Assembly: GCA_002898275.1 (NCBI GenBank)
Contig: BEIQ01000002.1
Location: 186,001 to 250,000 of the forward strand
Direction: 5' to 3'
Source of the DNA: a bacterium HR40
GTDB lineage: Bacteria > Pseudomonadota > Alphaproteobacteria > Geminicoccales > Geminicoccaceae
Length of the DNA stretch: 64,000 nucleotides
In this document: positions 1 through 9,070 of the stretch, one piece after another
How the letters are laid out: each line of letters opens with the position of its first letter
How positions within the stretch are numbered: the stretch's first letter is position 1
Translations under genes and position numbers: made by a program
Notes under the pieces: generated by a model
What the model was told of the DNA's origin: nothing
Databases searched by the model: none
The model's input: only the letters and a program-made list of their open reading frames with translations

Positions 1-2
1 AT

Positions 3-371
3 CCTTGGCACTATGCCATCGCTCGCATGGTGGTGGCAGCGCGTGCCAACGGTCTGCGACCGGTCGACGGGCCGTTTGGCGACATCCGCGATCCCGATGG
101 CTACCGCGCGGCGGCGCGGCGGGCGGCGGTGCTGGGCTGCGAAGGCAAATGGGCGATCCATCCCTTCCAGATCGAGCTCGCCAACGAGATCTTCACCCCC
201 TCCGAGGCAGAGGTGGAACGCGCCCGTCGGATCCTGCAGGCCATGGAGCAGGCGGAACGGGAGGGTCGCGGGGCCGTGAGCCTCGATGGCCGGCTCATCG
301 ACATCGCCTCGATCCGCCAGGCGCGCACCCTCGTCGCCAAGGCCGATCGCATCGCCGCGAAGGCGGGCTGA
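3..371 (+). CDS. CoA ester lyase, C-terminal part (malyl-CoA lyase-like)
   Basis: This is the C-terminal end, about 122 residues, of a HpcH/HpaI aldolase or citrate-lyase beta family protein; the 5' end lies outside the window and the frame is open from base 3. The visible part holds the family's late motifs: PWHYAIARMVVAARANGLRPVDGPFGD and then GCEGKWAIHPFQ, which typify L-malyl-CoA/beta-methylmalyl-CoA lyases. These cleave malyl-CoA-type esters to glyoxylate and an acyl-CoA, as in the ethylmalonyl-CoA pathway. Which CoA ester is used cannot be told from this fragment. It converges on the SAM hydroxide adenosyltransferase gene with 20 bases between the stops. Confidence 0.85.
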   Translation, partial: PWHYAIARMVVAARANGLRPVDGPFGDIRDPDGYRAAARRAAVLGCEGKWAIHPFQIELANEIFTPSEAEVERARRILQAMEQAEREGRGAVSLDGRLIDIASIRQARTLVAKADRIAAKAG

Positions 372-391
372 GCCTCGCGCTCGGAGGGCGG

Positions 392-1108
392 TTAGAGGTC
401 GACCGGGGATCCCGGACCGAGAGCCAAGGCCTCGACGGCACTGCCGCAGTTCACCGCGATCTCGACGAGGCCGGCACTGTTTTCGTACCAGAAGGCAGTG
501 CCGGCCGGGAGATCGCCGAAGGTGCGAGCGCGGGCGAGCTCGCGACCGCTCACTCGCAGCCGGGCATCCGGTGGCAGCGCTGCGGCCCGTAGCCCTGTCC
601 AAGCGTTGCCGTAGCGATCGCACCAAACGACCTCGGGGAGATCGTCCGGCCAGAGGGGAAAGCGCGACGGCACAGCGGGCGAGAGAGCGGAGAGATCGCC
701 ACGGGCGAGCCTCGCGGCCACCGGAGCGAACAGATCGCGGCCGTGGAAACTCGCCGACAGCTGCGGCGGCCGCCAATCGATCCGAAACGTCTCCGCCTCG
801 CCTGCCCGACGGAGCACGAGCTCGAAAAGACCGTTGTCCGGACCGACGAACCACACGCCGTCCGCCCTGAGCGCCAGCGCCGCCCGCTCGGTGCCGACCC
901 CCGGGTCGACTACCGCCAGGCAGACATCGCCGGCGAGGAAGCGCTGGGCGAGGGCGGCCAGGATATAGGCCGAGCGCCGGGGATCGAACGCCGGCGCATC
1001 CGACAACAGGCGGACGCGGGGCACTTCCGGTGCGAGACGAGCGAGCACCGCTTCCATCTCGCCGACATAGGGGCCTTCTTCGCCGAAGTCGGTAAAGAGC
1101 AGGATCAT
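392..1108 (-). CDS. SAM hydroxide adenosyltransferase (DUF62 family)
   Basis: This 238-residue protein starts MILLFTDFG and carries the full set of family signatures: TDFGEEGPYVG at the N-terminus, VVDPGVGT, GPDNGLFE, HGRDLFAPVAA and DRYGN. The family hydrolyses S-adenosylmethionine to adenosine and methionine and is related to fluorinase and chlorinase; this member looks like the hydrolase type. Its cellular purpose is poorly understood. The ATG overlaps the ispE stop as ATGA (1105-1108), so it is probably translated by coupling to ispE as the last gene of the TPR lipoprotein-ispE unit. Confidence 0.92.
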   Translation of the reverse strand: MILLFTDFGEEGPYVGEMEAVLARLAPEVPRVRLLSDAPAFDPRRSAYILAALAQRFLAGDVCLAVVDPGVGTERAALALRADGVWFVGPDNGLFELVLRRAGEAETFRIDWRPPQLSASFHGRDLFAPVAARLARGDLSALSPAVPSRFPLWPDDLPEVVWCDRYGNAWTGLRAAALPPDARLRVSGRELARARTFGDLPAGTAFWYENSAGLVEIAVNCGSAVEALALGPGSPVDL

Positions 1109-2001
1109 CGGCTGGCGTCGATCACTCCCGCGGCCACCCACCACTCGGGATGCCCGGCCGCGAGCCGGGCGGCAGCCCGCTGGGCCGCGGCTTCGGACGA
1201 GAACAAGCCGTAGCAACTGGAACCGCTTCCCGACATTCGGGCGACGAGGCAGCCCTCCTCGCCACGCAGCGCCTCGAGCACGTCGCCGACCACGGGGGCC
1301 AGCTCGCGGGCCGGCGCCTCGAGATCGTTGCGGCCGCGGGCGAGCCAGCTGGCAAAGCCGACGAGCGAGGGAGCGGCGGGAAGCGGTGGACGGGAGGCCG
1401 TTCCGAAGCGCCCGGCGAGGGCGCGAAATACCCGCGCCGTCTCGAGGGCGATCGCGGGATTGACCAGCACGAGCGGAAGCGGCGGCAGACCCCGGACCGG
1501 ATCGAGGCGCTCGCCGATACCGCGCATGCGGGCCGTGTTGGCGAACACGCAAACCGGCACGTCGGCGCCAAGCCCGGCGGCGAGATCGAGCAGGACTGGC
1601 AGCTCCGGATCCAGACCAGCCAGTCGCACGAGAGCGCGAAGACAGGCGGCCGCATCCGCCGAACCGCCACCGAGGCCAGCTGCCACGGGGATGTTCTTCA
1701 CCAGCCGCAGTCTGGCTGCCGTCGGCGGGCGGAAGGTACGGGCAAATTCGCGCGCTGCCTGGAGAACGAGGTTGCTCTCACCGCGTGGCACGGCAGCCGC
1801 GAACGGTCCCTCGACCGAGAGGGAGAAATCCGCCGCCGGCTCCAGCCAGAGCTCGTCGGCGACGAGACCGAAGACCACGAGGCTGTCGAGTTCGTGGAAA
1901 CCATCCGCCCGCCGGCCGGTCACGAACAGATCGAGATTGATCTTGGCCGGCGCCCGTTCGCGGATCACGGTCTCAGCCACGGTCGACCGACGATGGACCA
2001 T
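1105..2001 (-). CDS. ispE: 4-diphosphocytidyl-2-C-methyl-D-erythritol kinase
   Basis: IspE phosphorylates CDP-methylerythritol in the non-mevalonate isoprenoid pathway. The GHMP-kinase signatures are clear: APAKINLDL near the N-terminus, the glycine-rich loop PVAAGLGGGSADAAA, and MSGSGSSCYGLF near the C-terminus. Starting at the ATG at 2001 gives 298 residues; a GTG at 1980 would give 291 and an equally good fit to the family (about 285). Either start overlaps the end of the upstream TPR lipoprotein gene. The other steps IspD and IspF lie as a fusion at 7.4 kb. Confidence 0.95.
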   Translation of the reverse strand: MVHRRSTVAETVIRERAPAKINLDLFVTGRRADGFHELDSLVVFGLVADELWLEPAADFSLSVEGPFAAAVPRGESNLVLQAAREFARTFRPPTAARLRLVKNIPVAAGLGGGSADAAACLRALVRLAGLDPELPVLLDLAAGLGADVPVCVFANTARMRGIGERLDPVRGLPPLPLVLVNPAIALETARVFRALAGRFGTASRPPLPAAPSLVGFASWLARGRNDLEAPARELAPVVGDVLEALRGEEGCLVARMSGSGSSCYGLFSSEAAAQRAAARLAAGHPEWWVAAGVIDASR

Positions 2002-3748
2002 CGCCGAGCCCGGCGCGCAGCTTGCCCTCGATCTTCGCCGCGAGTTCGCTGTCCGGCTTGAGCGACAGGGCCCGTTCCCATTGGAAGCGCGCCTCGCGGC
2101 GCCGGCCGACTCGCCAGTAGGCATCCCCGAGGTGATCGTTGATCACGGGATCGCCGGGCTCGAGCTCGACGGCGCGCTCGAGATACTCGACCGCGCGCTC
2201 GTATTCGCCGAGCTGGTAGTAGGCCCAGCCGAGGCTGTCGACGATGAAGCCATCTCGCGGCCGGAGCTCGACCGCCCGGTGCAGCATCTCCTTGGCGCGA
2301 TCGAGGTGCATTCCTTTTTCGACCCAGCTATAACCGAGATAGTTGAGGACGAATGGCTGTTCGGGTTCGAGTTCGAGCGCCTTCAAGAACTGCCGCTCCG
2401 CCTCCGGCCAGCGCCCCGTGCGCTCGAGGCTGATGCCGTGGACATAGAACAACCGCCAGTGGGCCCGCGTCGGCTGCGGCACGCGCGCGAGCGCCGCTGC
2501 ATAGGCCTTCTCGGCTTCGGCGAAGCGCTCCTCGCGCCGATAGAGGTCGCCGAGAGCGAGCAGGGCGTCGATGCGAGCCGGACGTTCGGCCGCCATCCGC
2601 TCCAGCAGGGCCACCGCCTCCTCGCGCTTTCCGGCTTCGACGAGGGCGTCGGCCTGCAACAACCGGGCCTCCCAAGCGGCGGGCGAATCCATCGGCACCT
2701 GCGCCAACGCCTCCACCGCCTCGGACAAATCCTTGCGCTCCAGGGCGAGCCTGGCGACGACCAGCCAGGCATCGGCCTGCTTCGGATCGAGGAAAGTCGC
2801 GAGACGCGCGAACAGCAGCGCCTGGTCCCGCGCTTCCTCCTCGGCGAGCGCCTGAGCGAGACCGGTGAGGGCGTCCGCCATACCGCCTGTGGCGTCCTGG
2901 AACGGCGGCGGGATCGCGGTTTCCGCCAGCAATTGCTGCTCGAGCCAGCGCAGCACCGCATTCTCCGGCACGAAGCCGAGCTGGGCGCGCACGATACCGA
3001 GCGCTCGCTCGCGCTCACCGGCACGATCCAAGATGTGCGCCGTCGCGAACACGAGACGCGTCGGCGCCGCCTCGCTCTGCCGCACGAGGCGTACGACGAT
3101 CCGACGCGCCCCCTCGATATCGCCGGCGAGCGCCCGCATCATCGCCGCGTGATAGTCGTGGAGCCGGCTCACGCCTTCGGAGGCGTCGGCATCGGCGAGA
3201 CGCCGCACGCCCGCCTCCGCCCCCTCGAGGCCGAAGAGGGCCCAAGCATCGAGAAGGGGCACCGCGAGATCGATCGCACCGCGCCCCGCGACGCGCTCGA
3301 GCTCGCTGCGCGCACCGGACCAATCCTCGCGTGCCGCGGCATCGACGGCGAGGAGGAGGTGGGCCTCCGCCAGATCCACACCGAGATCGAAGAGCTCTCG
3401 TGCCGACGCCACCGCCTTCTGCCGTTCCCCAGTCGCCAGCTGGAGACGGAACAGTTGGCGGCGCAACTCGAGATCGCCGGGATCGGCAGCTACCGCTCGC
3501 TCCAACAGGTCGCGGGCGGCACGCAGGTCGCCGGCGCGGAGGGCGTGCATCCCGGCCAGATAGTTGCCAGCGGGCCCAGCCTCTTGGCCGGCCGTGGGCA
3601 GCGACGGAGTGCCACCGGCGGCGCACCCGACGAGCAAGGCGAGGCTGGCGAGAAAGCTCCAAAACGGCCTCGGGCCGCGACCCCGCGGCTGGCCCGAGAG
3701 CGGCTGCGGGAAAGGCTCGCCCTTGACGGATCGCCGGGCTTGGCCCAT
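1973..3748 (-). CDS. TPR-repeat lipoprotein
   Basis: This 591-residue protein starts at the ATG at 3748 (MGQARRSVKG). A hydrophobic stretch around residues 29-41 ends in a lipobox-like LLVGC with Cys42, so it is probably a lipoprotein facing the periplasm. The rest is helical solenoid with many tetratricopeptide repeats, clearest in the last 200 residues (for example AERQFLKALELEP and AVEYLERAVELEPGD). A TPR lipoprotein upstream of ispE is, as I recall, common in alphaproteobacteria. Its role is unknown; scaffolding of envelope complexes is a reasonable guess. A start further upstream is open but would lose the signal. Confidence 0.85.
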   Translation of the reverse strand: MGQARRSVKGEPFPQPLSGQPRGRGPRPFWSFLASLALLVGCAAGGTPSLPTAGQEAGPAGNYLAGMHALRAGDLRAARDLLERAVAADPGDLELRRQLFRLQLATGERQKAVASARELFDLGVDLAEAHLLLAVDAAAREDWSGARSELERVAGRGAIDLAVPLLDAWALFGLEGAEAGVRRLADADASEGVSRLHDYHAAMMRALAGDIEGARRIVVRLVRQSEAAPTRLVFATAHILDRAGERERALGIVRAQLGFVPENAVLRWLEQQLLAETAIPPPFQDATGGMADALTGLAQALAEEEARDQALLFARLATFLDPKQADAWLVVARLALERKDLSEAVEALAQVPMDSPAAWEARLLQADALVEAGKREEAVALLERMAAERPARIDALLALGDLYRREERFAEAEKAYAAALARVPQPTRAHWRLFYVHGISLERTGRWPEAERQFLKALELEPEQPFVLNYLGYSWVEKGMHLDRAKEMLHRAVELRPRDGFIVDSLGWAYYQLGEYERAVEYLERAVELEPGDPVINDHLGDAYWRVGRRREARFQWERALSLKPDSELAAKIEGKLRAGLGDGPSSVDRG

Positions 3749-3821
3749 TGAAGATGAGCCGCGCGGGCGGGCCCCATGCGCAGCGGCATGGCGACCTAGC
3801 CGTCGAAACGGAGAGCACCTG

Positions 3822-4025
3822 ATGCTGAAGACGTCGAAGAGCAAGAACGATCCTTCCGCGCGCGGACCGGCGCAACAGTACAAGACCTACGAGGGGAAGA
3901 AGGTCAAGCCGACACTCTACGTCGGAACCGCAGTCGGCCACGGGCGTTACATAGCCGCACAAGACGAGAGCGGCAAGCTGATCTATGGCGCCGACGGCCG
4001 GCCGATTCCGTACCGGGACATCTGA
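3822..4025 (+). CDS. conserved 67-residue protein of unknown function
   Basis: This small basic protein starts MLKTSKSKND after a good ribosome site (GGAGAG at 3810-3815). The body is strongly patterned, with KTYEGKKVKPTLYVGTAVGHG, then RYIAAQDESGKL and a C-terminal PIPYRDI. I believe similar small proteins occur in other Pseudomonadota, but I know of no function. It is too short to hold an obvious enzyme motif and has no signal or membrane segment. It sits alone on the plus strand between the divergent TPR lipoprotein gene and the uracil-DNA glycosylase gene. Confidence 0.75.
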   Translation: MLKTSKSKNDPSARGPAQQYKTYEGKKVKPTLYVGTAVGHGRYIAAQDESGKLIYGADGRPIPYRDI

Positions 4026-4139
4026 CCCGGTCGCCGCGACCGAAGGGAGAGCGGTCGCACAGACAGGTTCGAACCAACCGAGGAGGTGACGGGCAGGCGG
4101 AGGGCGACCTGGATCGGTCCTTTGTGCCCGCGTGACGTC

Positions 4140-5024
4140 ATGACCAACGCCGGTGGACAGCAGGCGGCATCGCCGAATGCCCACAGACGTGCCGTGATCG
4201 CCGCGTGGCTCGAGTGGCAGCTCGAGAGCGGGGTGGACTGCACACTGGAATGGCCGCGACCGAAGCCCAGGGACCTGGCTGGCGCGGAACCGACCATTCG
4301 CCCGGATACGCCGTCGGCGACCCAGTCCCTCGCTCCGGCGCCTCGCCGCCTTTCGGCCAGATCCTCGACGACCGGCGATGCCCGGGCGATCGCTCGGTCT
4401 TGCTCGACCCTCGAGGAGCTCCGGGCGGCCCTCGAACGCTTCGACGGTTGTGCGCTCGCCGAGACGGCGACCCGTTTGTGCTTCGCCGATGGCGCGCCGG
4501 ATGCTCCGCTCATGATCATCGGCGAGGCGCCCGGTGCGGAAGAGGATCGGCTCGGTAAGCCGTTCGTGGGGCCGAGCGGCCAACTCCTCGACCGCATGCT
4601 CGCGTGGATCGGCCGCGATCGCCGCAATAGCTGGATCACGAACGTCGTCTTCTGGCGTCCACCCGGCAATCGTACCCCCACTGCGGCCGAGATCGCCGTC
4701 TGCCTGCCCTTCGTCGAGCGGCAGATCGAGTTGATCCGACCGCGTCTTCTTCTGTTTCTCGGCGGCATCGCCGCGCGCGCCCTGCTTGGCGTCGACGAGG
4801 GCGTCTCGCGCCTGCGCGGCCGCCTCTTCCAGTGGCAGAGCGAGGCGCTGGCGAGCCCCGTGCCGGCCCTCATCACCTTGCATCCCGCCTACCTGCTGCG
4901 CCAGCCCGCCCAGAAGCGGTTCGCCTGGCGCGATCTGCTGCAGGCGGCGGAGATACTCGGATGGCCGCAAGAGGAGGCGGGGAATCCCCGTCAGAACAGG
5001 CAGGGAAAGGAACGACCATCATGA
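4140..5024 (+). CDS. uracil-DNA glycosylase, family 4/5-like
   Basis: The enzyme removes uracil from DNA to start base-excision repair. Motif 1 is GEAPGAEEDRLGKPFVGPSG and motif 2 is the HPAYLL segment in ITLHPAYLLR, which together mark the family 4/5 superfamily. Candidate iron-sulfur cysteines are fewer than in the thermophilic prototypes: one in FDGC and one in AVCLPF are at family positions, so cluster binding is uncertain. The N-terminal 85 residues are low in conserved motifs. I chose the ATG at 4140 (294 residues); a GTG at 4086 sits inside an AGGAGG sequence and looks less likely. The stop overlaps the next start as ATGA. Confidence 0.88.
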   Translation: MTNAGGQQAASPNAHRRAVIAAWLEWQLESGVDCTLEWPRPKPRDLAGAEPTIRPDTPSATQSLAPAPRRLSARSSTTGDARAIARSCSTLEELRAALERFDGCALAETATRLCFADGAPDAPLMIIGEAPGAEEDRLGKPFVGPSGQLLDRMLAWIGRDRRNSWITNVVFWRPPGNRTPTAAEIAVCLPFVERQIELIRPRLLLFLGGIAARALLGVDEGVSRLRGRLFQWQSEALASPVPALITLHPAYLLRQPAQKRFAWRDLLQAAEILGWPQEEAGNPRQNRQGKERPS

Positions 5025-6871
5025 CGGCGACGGAGGCAGATGCGAAATGTCGGCAGGTACGAATCGCGATCGCCGTGAGCGTCGTCCTGTTCGCGGTCGC
5101 GGCAAGCGGACGGACTTCGCAAGGTGAAGAGATCGGCGAGCCCATGCGACTCGCCCGGCTCGTGCCCGAGCCGCGTCCGGAAGTCAGGGACCGTCTGCTA
5201 CCCCGACCACTCTCCGATGCCGATGCCAGTACCTACCGGCGCATTTTTCAGCTGCAGGAAGAGGGCCGTTTTTCCGAGGCCGACCAGCTGATCGAATGGC
5301 TGAACGATCCGCTTCTCCTCGGTCACGTGTTGGCCCAACGCTATCTCCACTCCGGATACCGCGCCCGCTACAGCGAGTTGCGAGCTTGGCTCGAACGTTA
5401 CGCCGATCATCCGGATGCCGAGCGCATCCATGCCCTCGCGAGCAAACGGCGCCCCAAGGGAGCACCTCCGCCGCGCGAGCCGGTGGCGGGCTTTCTCGGA
5501 GGGAGCGGGCACCCGGCGCGCTCGATCACCGAGGCCTTGACAGAAGGGGCACATCCCCCGCCCGGAAAGGCGGTCCGACCCCTGCTAGAACGGCTCGAGC
5601 AGCTGGTCCGGCGCGGGAGGGCCGACGAGGCGCGCGCGCTCCTCGACGGGCCAGTGGGGAAGCGGCATAGCGCGATCGATCGCGACCATGCGCGACTGGT
5701 CGTGGCGCGTGGCCTGTTCTTCGCCGGTCAGGCGGCAGCGGCCTTCGACCTCGCGCAGGCAGTCGCCACCGCCTCCGGTGAGCAGCTGCCGCTTGCCCAT
5801 TGGATCGCCGGCCTGTCCGCTTGGCAGCTCGGACGGCATGCCGACGCGGCGCGCCATTTCGCCGTGCTGGCACGGCACGAACGGGCGAGTGCGGACGTGC
5901 GTGCCGGAGCCGCCTTCTGGGCAGCGCGCGCCCATATGGTCACGGGCCGGCCACAGCTCGCGGCGCGCTTCTTCCGCCTCGCCGCCGACGTCGGGGACGG
6001 CTTCTACGGCCTGCTCGCCCGCGCCATCCTGGGCGATCCCATCGGGATCGAGTGGCAGCAGGACAACGTCGACGACGACGTCGCATCGTTGATCGTCCGC
6101 TTCCCGGGCTCGCGCCGCGCCCTCGCCCTCGCCCAGGTCGGGGCGCTGGAGCGCGCCGAGGCGGAGATCCGCAAACTCGCCGCGCGCGCCCGCCCGCGCC
6201 TGCTGCAGGCGCTCGCCGCCCTCGCCGAGCGCTTCGAATTGGCCTCGGCGCAGATGCGCGTCGCCCAGCGCCTGAGCGCCCTCGAGGGCTCGCGGCAGGA
6301 TCCCGCCCTCTATCCGGCTCCCGGCTGGGAGCCAGAAGGCGGTTTGCGAGTCGATCGAGCCCTGCTGCTCGCTCTCGTGCGAGCGGAGACCGGCTTCGAT
6401 GCCGATGCCCGCAGCCACCGCGGGGCGCGCGGGCTTTTGCAACTCATGCCGGAGACGGCAGCGAGAATGGCAAGGGAAGCGGGTATCCCCTACCGCGGCC
6501 CGGCCGACCTTGCCGATCCCGCGAAGAACCTGGCGATCGGCCAGGCCTATCTGGAACGGCTGCTCGCCCATCCGCTCGCCGGCCGCAGCCTCATCCACCT
6601 CGCCATCGCCTACAATGCCGGGCTCTCCCGCCTCGAAGAGTGGAACGGACGGTTGTCCGCCTTCGACAACGATCCGCTCATGGTGGTGGAGAGCATTCCC
6701 TTCGAGGAGACGCGCACGTTCGTGCGCAAGCTGCTCACCAACTTCTGGGCCTATCGCATCCGCTTCGGCCAACCGGTAGGCTCCCTCGAAGCGCTGGCCG
6801 CCAACGACTGGCCGCGCTATGAGGCGACAGACACAGCCGGCAGCGAGCACCATGCCCGGGCGAATCGATGA
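5021..6871 (+). CDS. soluble lytic murein transglycosylase
   Basis: This 616-residue periplasmic enzyme cleaves peptidoglycan glycan strands to anhydromuropeptides. An N-terminal signal (hydrophobic residues about 13-28) is followed by a long alpha-helical U-type region and a C-terminal SLT domain. The catalytic Glu lies in [12 protein letters not shown], followed by [13 protein letters not shown] and the AYNAGLSR motif. The ATG at 5021 is preceded by AAGGAA and overlaps the glycosylase stop by four bases, so translation is probably coupled. Its last 20 bases overlap the moaB start. Confidence 0.93.
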   Translation: MTATEADAKCRQVRIAIAVSVVLFAVAASGRTSQGEEIGEPMRLARLVPEPRPEVRDRLLPRPLSDADASTYRRIFQLQEEGRFSEADQLIEWLNDPLLLGHVLAQRYLHSGYRARYSELRAWLERYADHPDAERIHALASKRRPKGAPPPREPVAGFLGGSGHPARSITEALTEGAHPPPGKAVRPLLERLEQLVRRGRADEARALLDGPVGKRHSAIDRDHARLVVARGLFFAGQAAAAFDLAQAVATASGEQLPLAHWIAGLSAWQLGRHADAARHFAVLARHERASADVRAGAAFWAARAHMVTGRPQLAARFFRLAADVGDGFYGLLARAILGDPIGIEWQQDNVDDDVASLIVRFPGSRRALALAQVGALERAEAEIRKLAARARPRLLQALAALAERFELASAQMRVAQRLSALEGSRQDPALYPAPGWEPEGGLRVDRALLLALVRAETGFDADARSHRGARGLLQLMPETAARMAREAGIPYRGPADLADPAKNLAIGQAYLERLLAHPLAGRSLIHLAIAYNAGLSRLEEWNGRLSAFDNDPLMVVESIPFEETRTFVRKLLTNFWAYRIRFGQPVGSLEALAANDWPRYEATDTAGSEHHARANR

Positions 6872-7400
6872 GAGCATTCCCTTCCGGCCGCTGAGGATCG
6901 CGATCCTCACGGTCTCCGACAGTCGCGACCGCACCACCGACCGCTCTGGCGACGTGCTCGAGGCGTGCGTGCGGGACGCCGGACACGAGCTCGTGGCGCG
7001 GGACCTCGTGCGCGACGAGCTCCACCAGATCACGGCGAAGCTCCGCGCCTGGATCGACGACCCGAAGGTCGAAGTGGTGCTCACCACCGGAGGCACGGGA
7101 GTGACCGGTCGCGACGTCACGCCCGAGGCCCTCGCGGCCGTCGCCGAAAAGCGCATTCCCGGCTTCGGCGAGCTCTTCCGCTGGCTCTCCTACGGCAAGA
7201 TCGGCACCTCCACCATCCAGTCGCGGGCCGATGCCGCCGTCGCTCGTGGGACCTACATCTTCTGCCTGCCTGGCTCTCCCGGTGCCTGTCGCGACGCTTG
7301 GGAGCTCATCCTCCGCGAGCAGCTCGACATCCGTCACCGGCCTTGCAACTTCGCGGAACTCCTGCCGCGACTGCGGGAACACGAGGCGCGGCAGGGCTGA
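6852..7400 (+). CDS. moaB: molybdenum cofactor biosynthesis protein B
   Basis: MoaB-type proteins belong to the MogA/MoaB molybdopterin-binding fold and act late in molybdenum cofactor synthesis, adenylylating molybdopterin. The signature [16 protein letters not shown] is complete, followed by the GFGELFR and LPGSPGAC segments usual in the family. The ATG at 6852 gives 182 residues; the start lies inside the end of the transglycosylase gene (20-base overlap). It is followed after three bases by ispDF. No other molybdenum cofactor gene is in the window. Confidence 0.93.
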   Translation: MPGRIDESIPFRPLRIAILTVSDSRDRTTDRSGDVLEACVRDAGHELVARDLVRDELHQITAKLRAWIDDPKVEVVLTTGGTGVTGRDVTPEALAAVAEKRIPGFGELFRWLSYGKIGTSTIQSRADAAVARGTYIFCLPGSPGACRDAWELILREQLDIRHRPCNFAELLPRLREHEARQG

Positions 7401-7403
7401 GCC

Positions 7404-8570
7404 ATGGGTACCGGCCGCGTGGTGCTGGTCGTCGCCGCCGGACGCGGCGAACGCGTGGGCGGGGATGTCCCCAAGCAGTACCGTATGCTCGCCGGCCAGC
7501 CGGTGCTGCGGCGCACCCTCCAAGCGCTCCTGCAACGATTTGCACCTGGGGAAGTGCGGGTGGTGATCGATCCCGCCCATCGCCCCTTGTACGAAAAGAC
7601 CGTCTGCGGACTCGGGCTGCCCGAGCCGCTTGCCGGCGGCCCCAGCCGCCGAGAAAGTGTGCGGGCAGGTCTCGAGGCCCTCGCCGGCGATCCGCCACAG
7701 GACGTTTGGGTGCACGACGCGGTCCGCCCCTTCGTCTCCACCGCCCTGCTCGATCGGCTCGCCGAGGCGCTTGCCACCCGAGCGGCGGTCGTACCGGTGG
7801 TGGCTGTGGCCGATAGCCTCGTGCGCCGGAGTGACGGCGCCGTCGAACGATACGTGCCGCGCGCCGGTCTGGCCCGGGTTCAAACACCCCAGGCGTTCCG
7901 TTTCGATCTCCTGTTGCGGGCCCACCGTACGGTTCCCTGCGGCGACTTTACCGACGACGGCTCGATGGTCTGGGCGTGCGGCGAGGAGGTGGCGACCGTG
8001 GAGGGGGAAGAGGAGAATTTCAAGCTGACGACTCCGTCCGACTTCGCGCGGGCGGAACGGGTCCTCGCGACCCGCCGAACCGTGCGCACGGGTTTCGGCT
8101 TCGATGTCCACGCCTTCGCCGGGGACCGGCCGCTCGTCCTGTGCGGGGTGGGCATTCCCCACCAGCGCGGCCTTGCCGGTCATTCCGACGCCGATGTGGC
8201 CCTGCACGCCCTCACCGACGCCATCCTCGCCACCGTGGCGGCAGGCGATATCGGTGTCCACTTCCCGCCGAGCGACCCGCGCTGGCGCGACGCCGATTCG
8301 GCACAGTTCCTCCGCTACGCCCTGGAGATGCTCGCGCTCGCGGGCGGGCGACTCGAGCACCTGGATCTCACCCTCGTCTGCGAGGAACCCCAAATCGCCC
8401 CCCACCGCGACGCGATGCGCCAGCGTCTGGCCGAGCTCACCGGCCTGCCGCTCGCCCGCGTTTCGCTCAAGGCGACGACCACCGAAGGCCTCGGCTTTAC
8501 CGGCCGTCGCGAGGGCATGGCCGCCTATGCCCTGGTGACGGCCGGCTTTGCCGAGGGGGAGCCGACATGA
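7404..8570 (+). CDS. ispDF: bifunctional IspD/IspF enzyme
   Basis: This 388-residue fusion catalyses two steps of the non-mevalonate pathway. The N-terminal cytidylyltransferase domain (about 1-225) has VVAAGRGERVGGDVPKQY and VHDAVRPFV. The C-terminal cyclodiphosphate synthase domain starts near residue 229 with TGFGFDVHAF and contains GHSDADVALHALTDAIL, HFPPSD and the late KATTTEGLGFTGR; the Asp and His of DVHAF and the HSD are the metal ligands. Such fusions are typical of alphaproteobacteria. The stop overlaps the pncC start as ATGA. Confidence 0.97.
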   Translation: MGTGRVVLVVAAGRGERVGGDVPKQYRMLAGQPVLRRTLQALLQRFAPGEVRVVIDPAHRPLYEKTVCGLGLPEPLAGGPSRRESVRAGLEALAGDPPQDVWVHDAVRPFVSTALLDRLAEALATRAAVVPVVAVADSLVRRSDGAVERYVPRAGLARVQTPQAFRFDLLLRAHRTVPCGDFTDDGSMVWACGEEVATVEGEEENFKLTTPSDFARAERVLATRRTVRTGFGFDVHAFAGDRPLVLCGVGIPHQRGLAGHSDADVALHALTDAILATVAAGDIGVHFPPSDPRWRDADSAQFLRYALEMLALAGGRLEHLDLTLVCEEPQIAPHRDAMRQRLAELTGLPLARVSLKATTTEGLGFTGRREGMAAYALVTAGFAEGEPT

Positions 8571-9067
8571 CTCCGGAGCTGATCCGTGCCGCCGCGGACC
8601 TCTTGGACCTCTGCCGCCGCTTCGGGCTGCGCCTCGCCACCGCCGAGTCCTGCACGGGGGGCTTGGTTGCCGCTACCCTTACCGAGGTCGCCGGCTCTTC
8701 CGATGTCGTGGATCGCGGCTACGTCGTCTACGCCAATCGGGCCAAGGAGGAGATGCTCGGAGTCCGATCCGACAGCCTTGCCCGCCACGGCGCGGTGAGC
8801 GAGGCGGTCGCCCGGGAAATGGCCGAGGGCGCCCTCGCCAGAAGCGGATGCGATCTCGCGGTGGCGATCACCGGGATCGCCGGCCCGGGCGGCGGGACGC
8901 GCGAGAAGCCCGTGGGCCTCGTCCATTTCGCGGTGGCGCGCCGCGGCCATCCCACCCGGCACGAGCGCCACCTTTTTTCCGGCGACCGGCGGGCGATCCG
9001 CTTCGCCAGCGTCGAAGTGGCGCTGCGGTTGCTCCGCGAGGCCGCTTCCTCGACCATGTCCGCCTGA
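8567..9067 (+). CDS. pncC: nicotinamide-nucleotide amidohydrolase (CinA C-terminal family)
   Basis: This 166-residue protein is a stand-alone CinA C-terminal domain. PncC deamidates NMN to nicotinate mononucleotide in the pyridine nucleotide salvage cycle. Signatures present are TAESCTGG near the N-terminus, SYVVYANRAK-like spacing before the GAVSEAVAREMAEGA helix, and AITGIAGPGGGTREKPVGLV. The length matches the single-domain enzyme. Translation is coupled to ispDF by ATGA. It ends three bases before the stop of the convergent ratA gene. Confidence 0.92.
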   Translation: MTPELIRAAADLLDLCRRFGLRLATAESCTGGLVAATLTEVAGSSDVVDRGYVVYANRAKEEMLGVRSDSLARHGAVSEAVAREMAEGALARSGCDLAVAITGIAGPGGGTREKPVGLVHFAVARRGHPTRHERHLFSGDRRAIRFASVEVALRLLREAASSTMSA

Positions 9068-9070
9068 GGC

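Noticed and set aside
1328-3751. Open frame of 807 codons antisense to ispE and the TPR lipoprotein gene
   Set aside because: Arg/Gly-rich translation with no motif; the opposite strand has recognised proteins.
4066-4075. Palindrome GGTTCGAACC resembling a tRNA T-arm
   Set aside because: No acceptor or anticodon arm around it and no integrase nearby, so neither a tRNA nor an attachment site can be supported.
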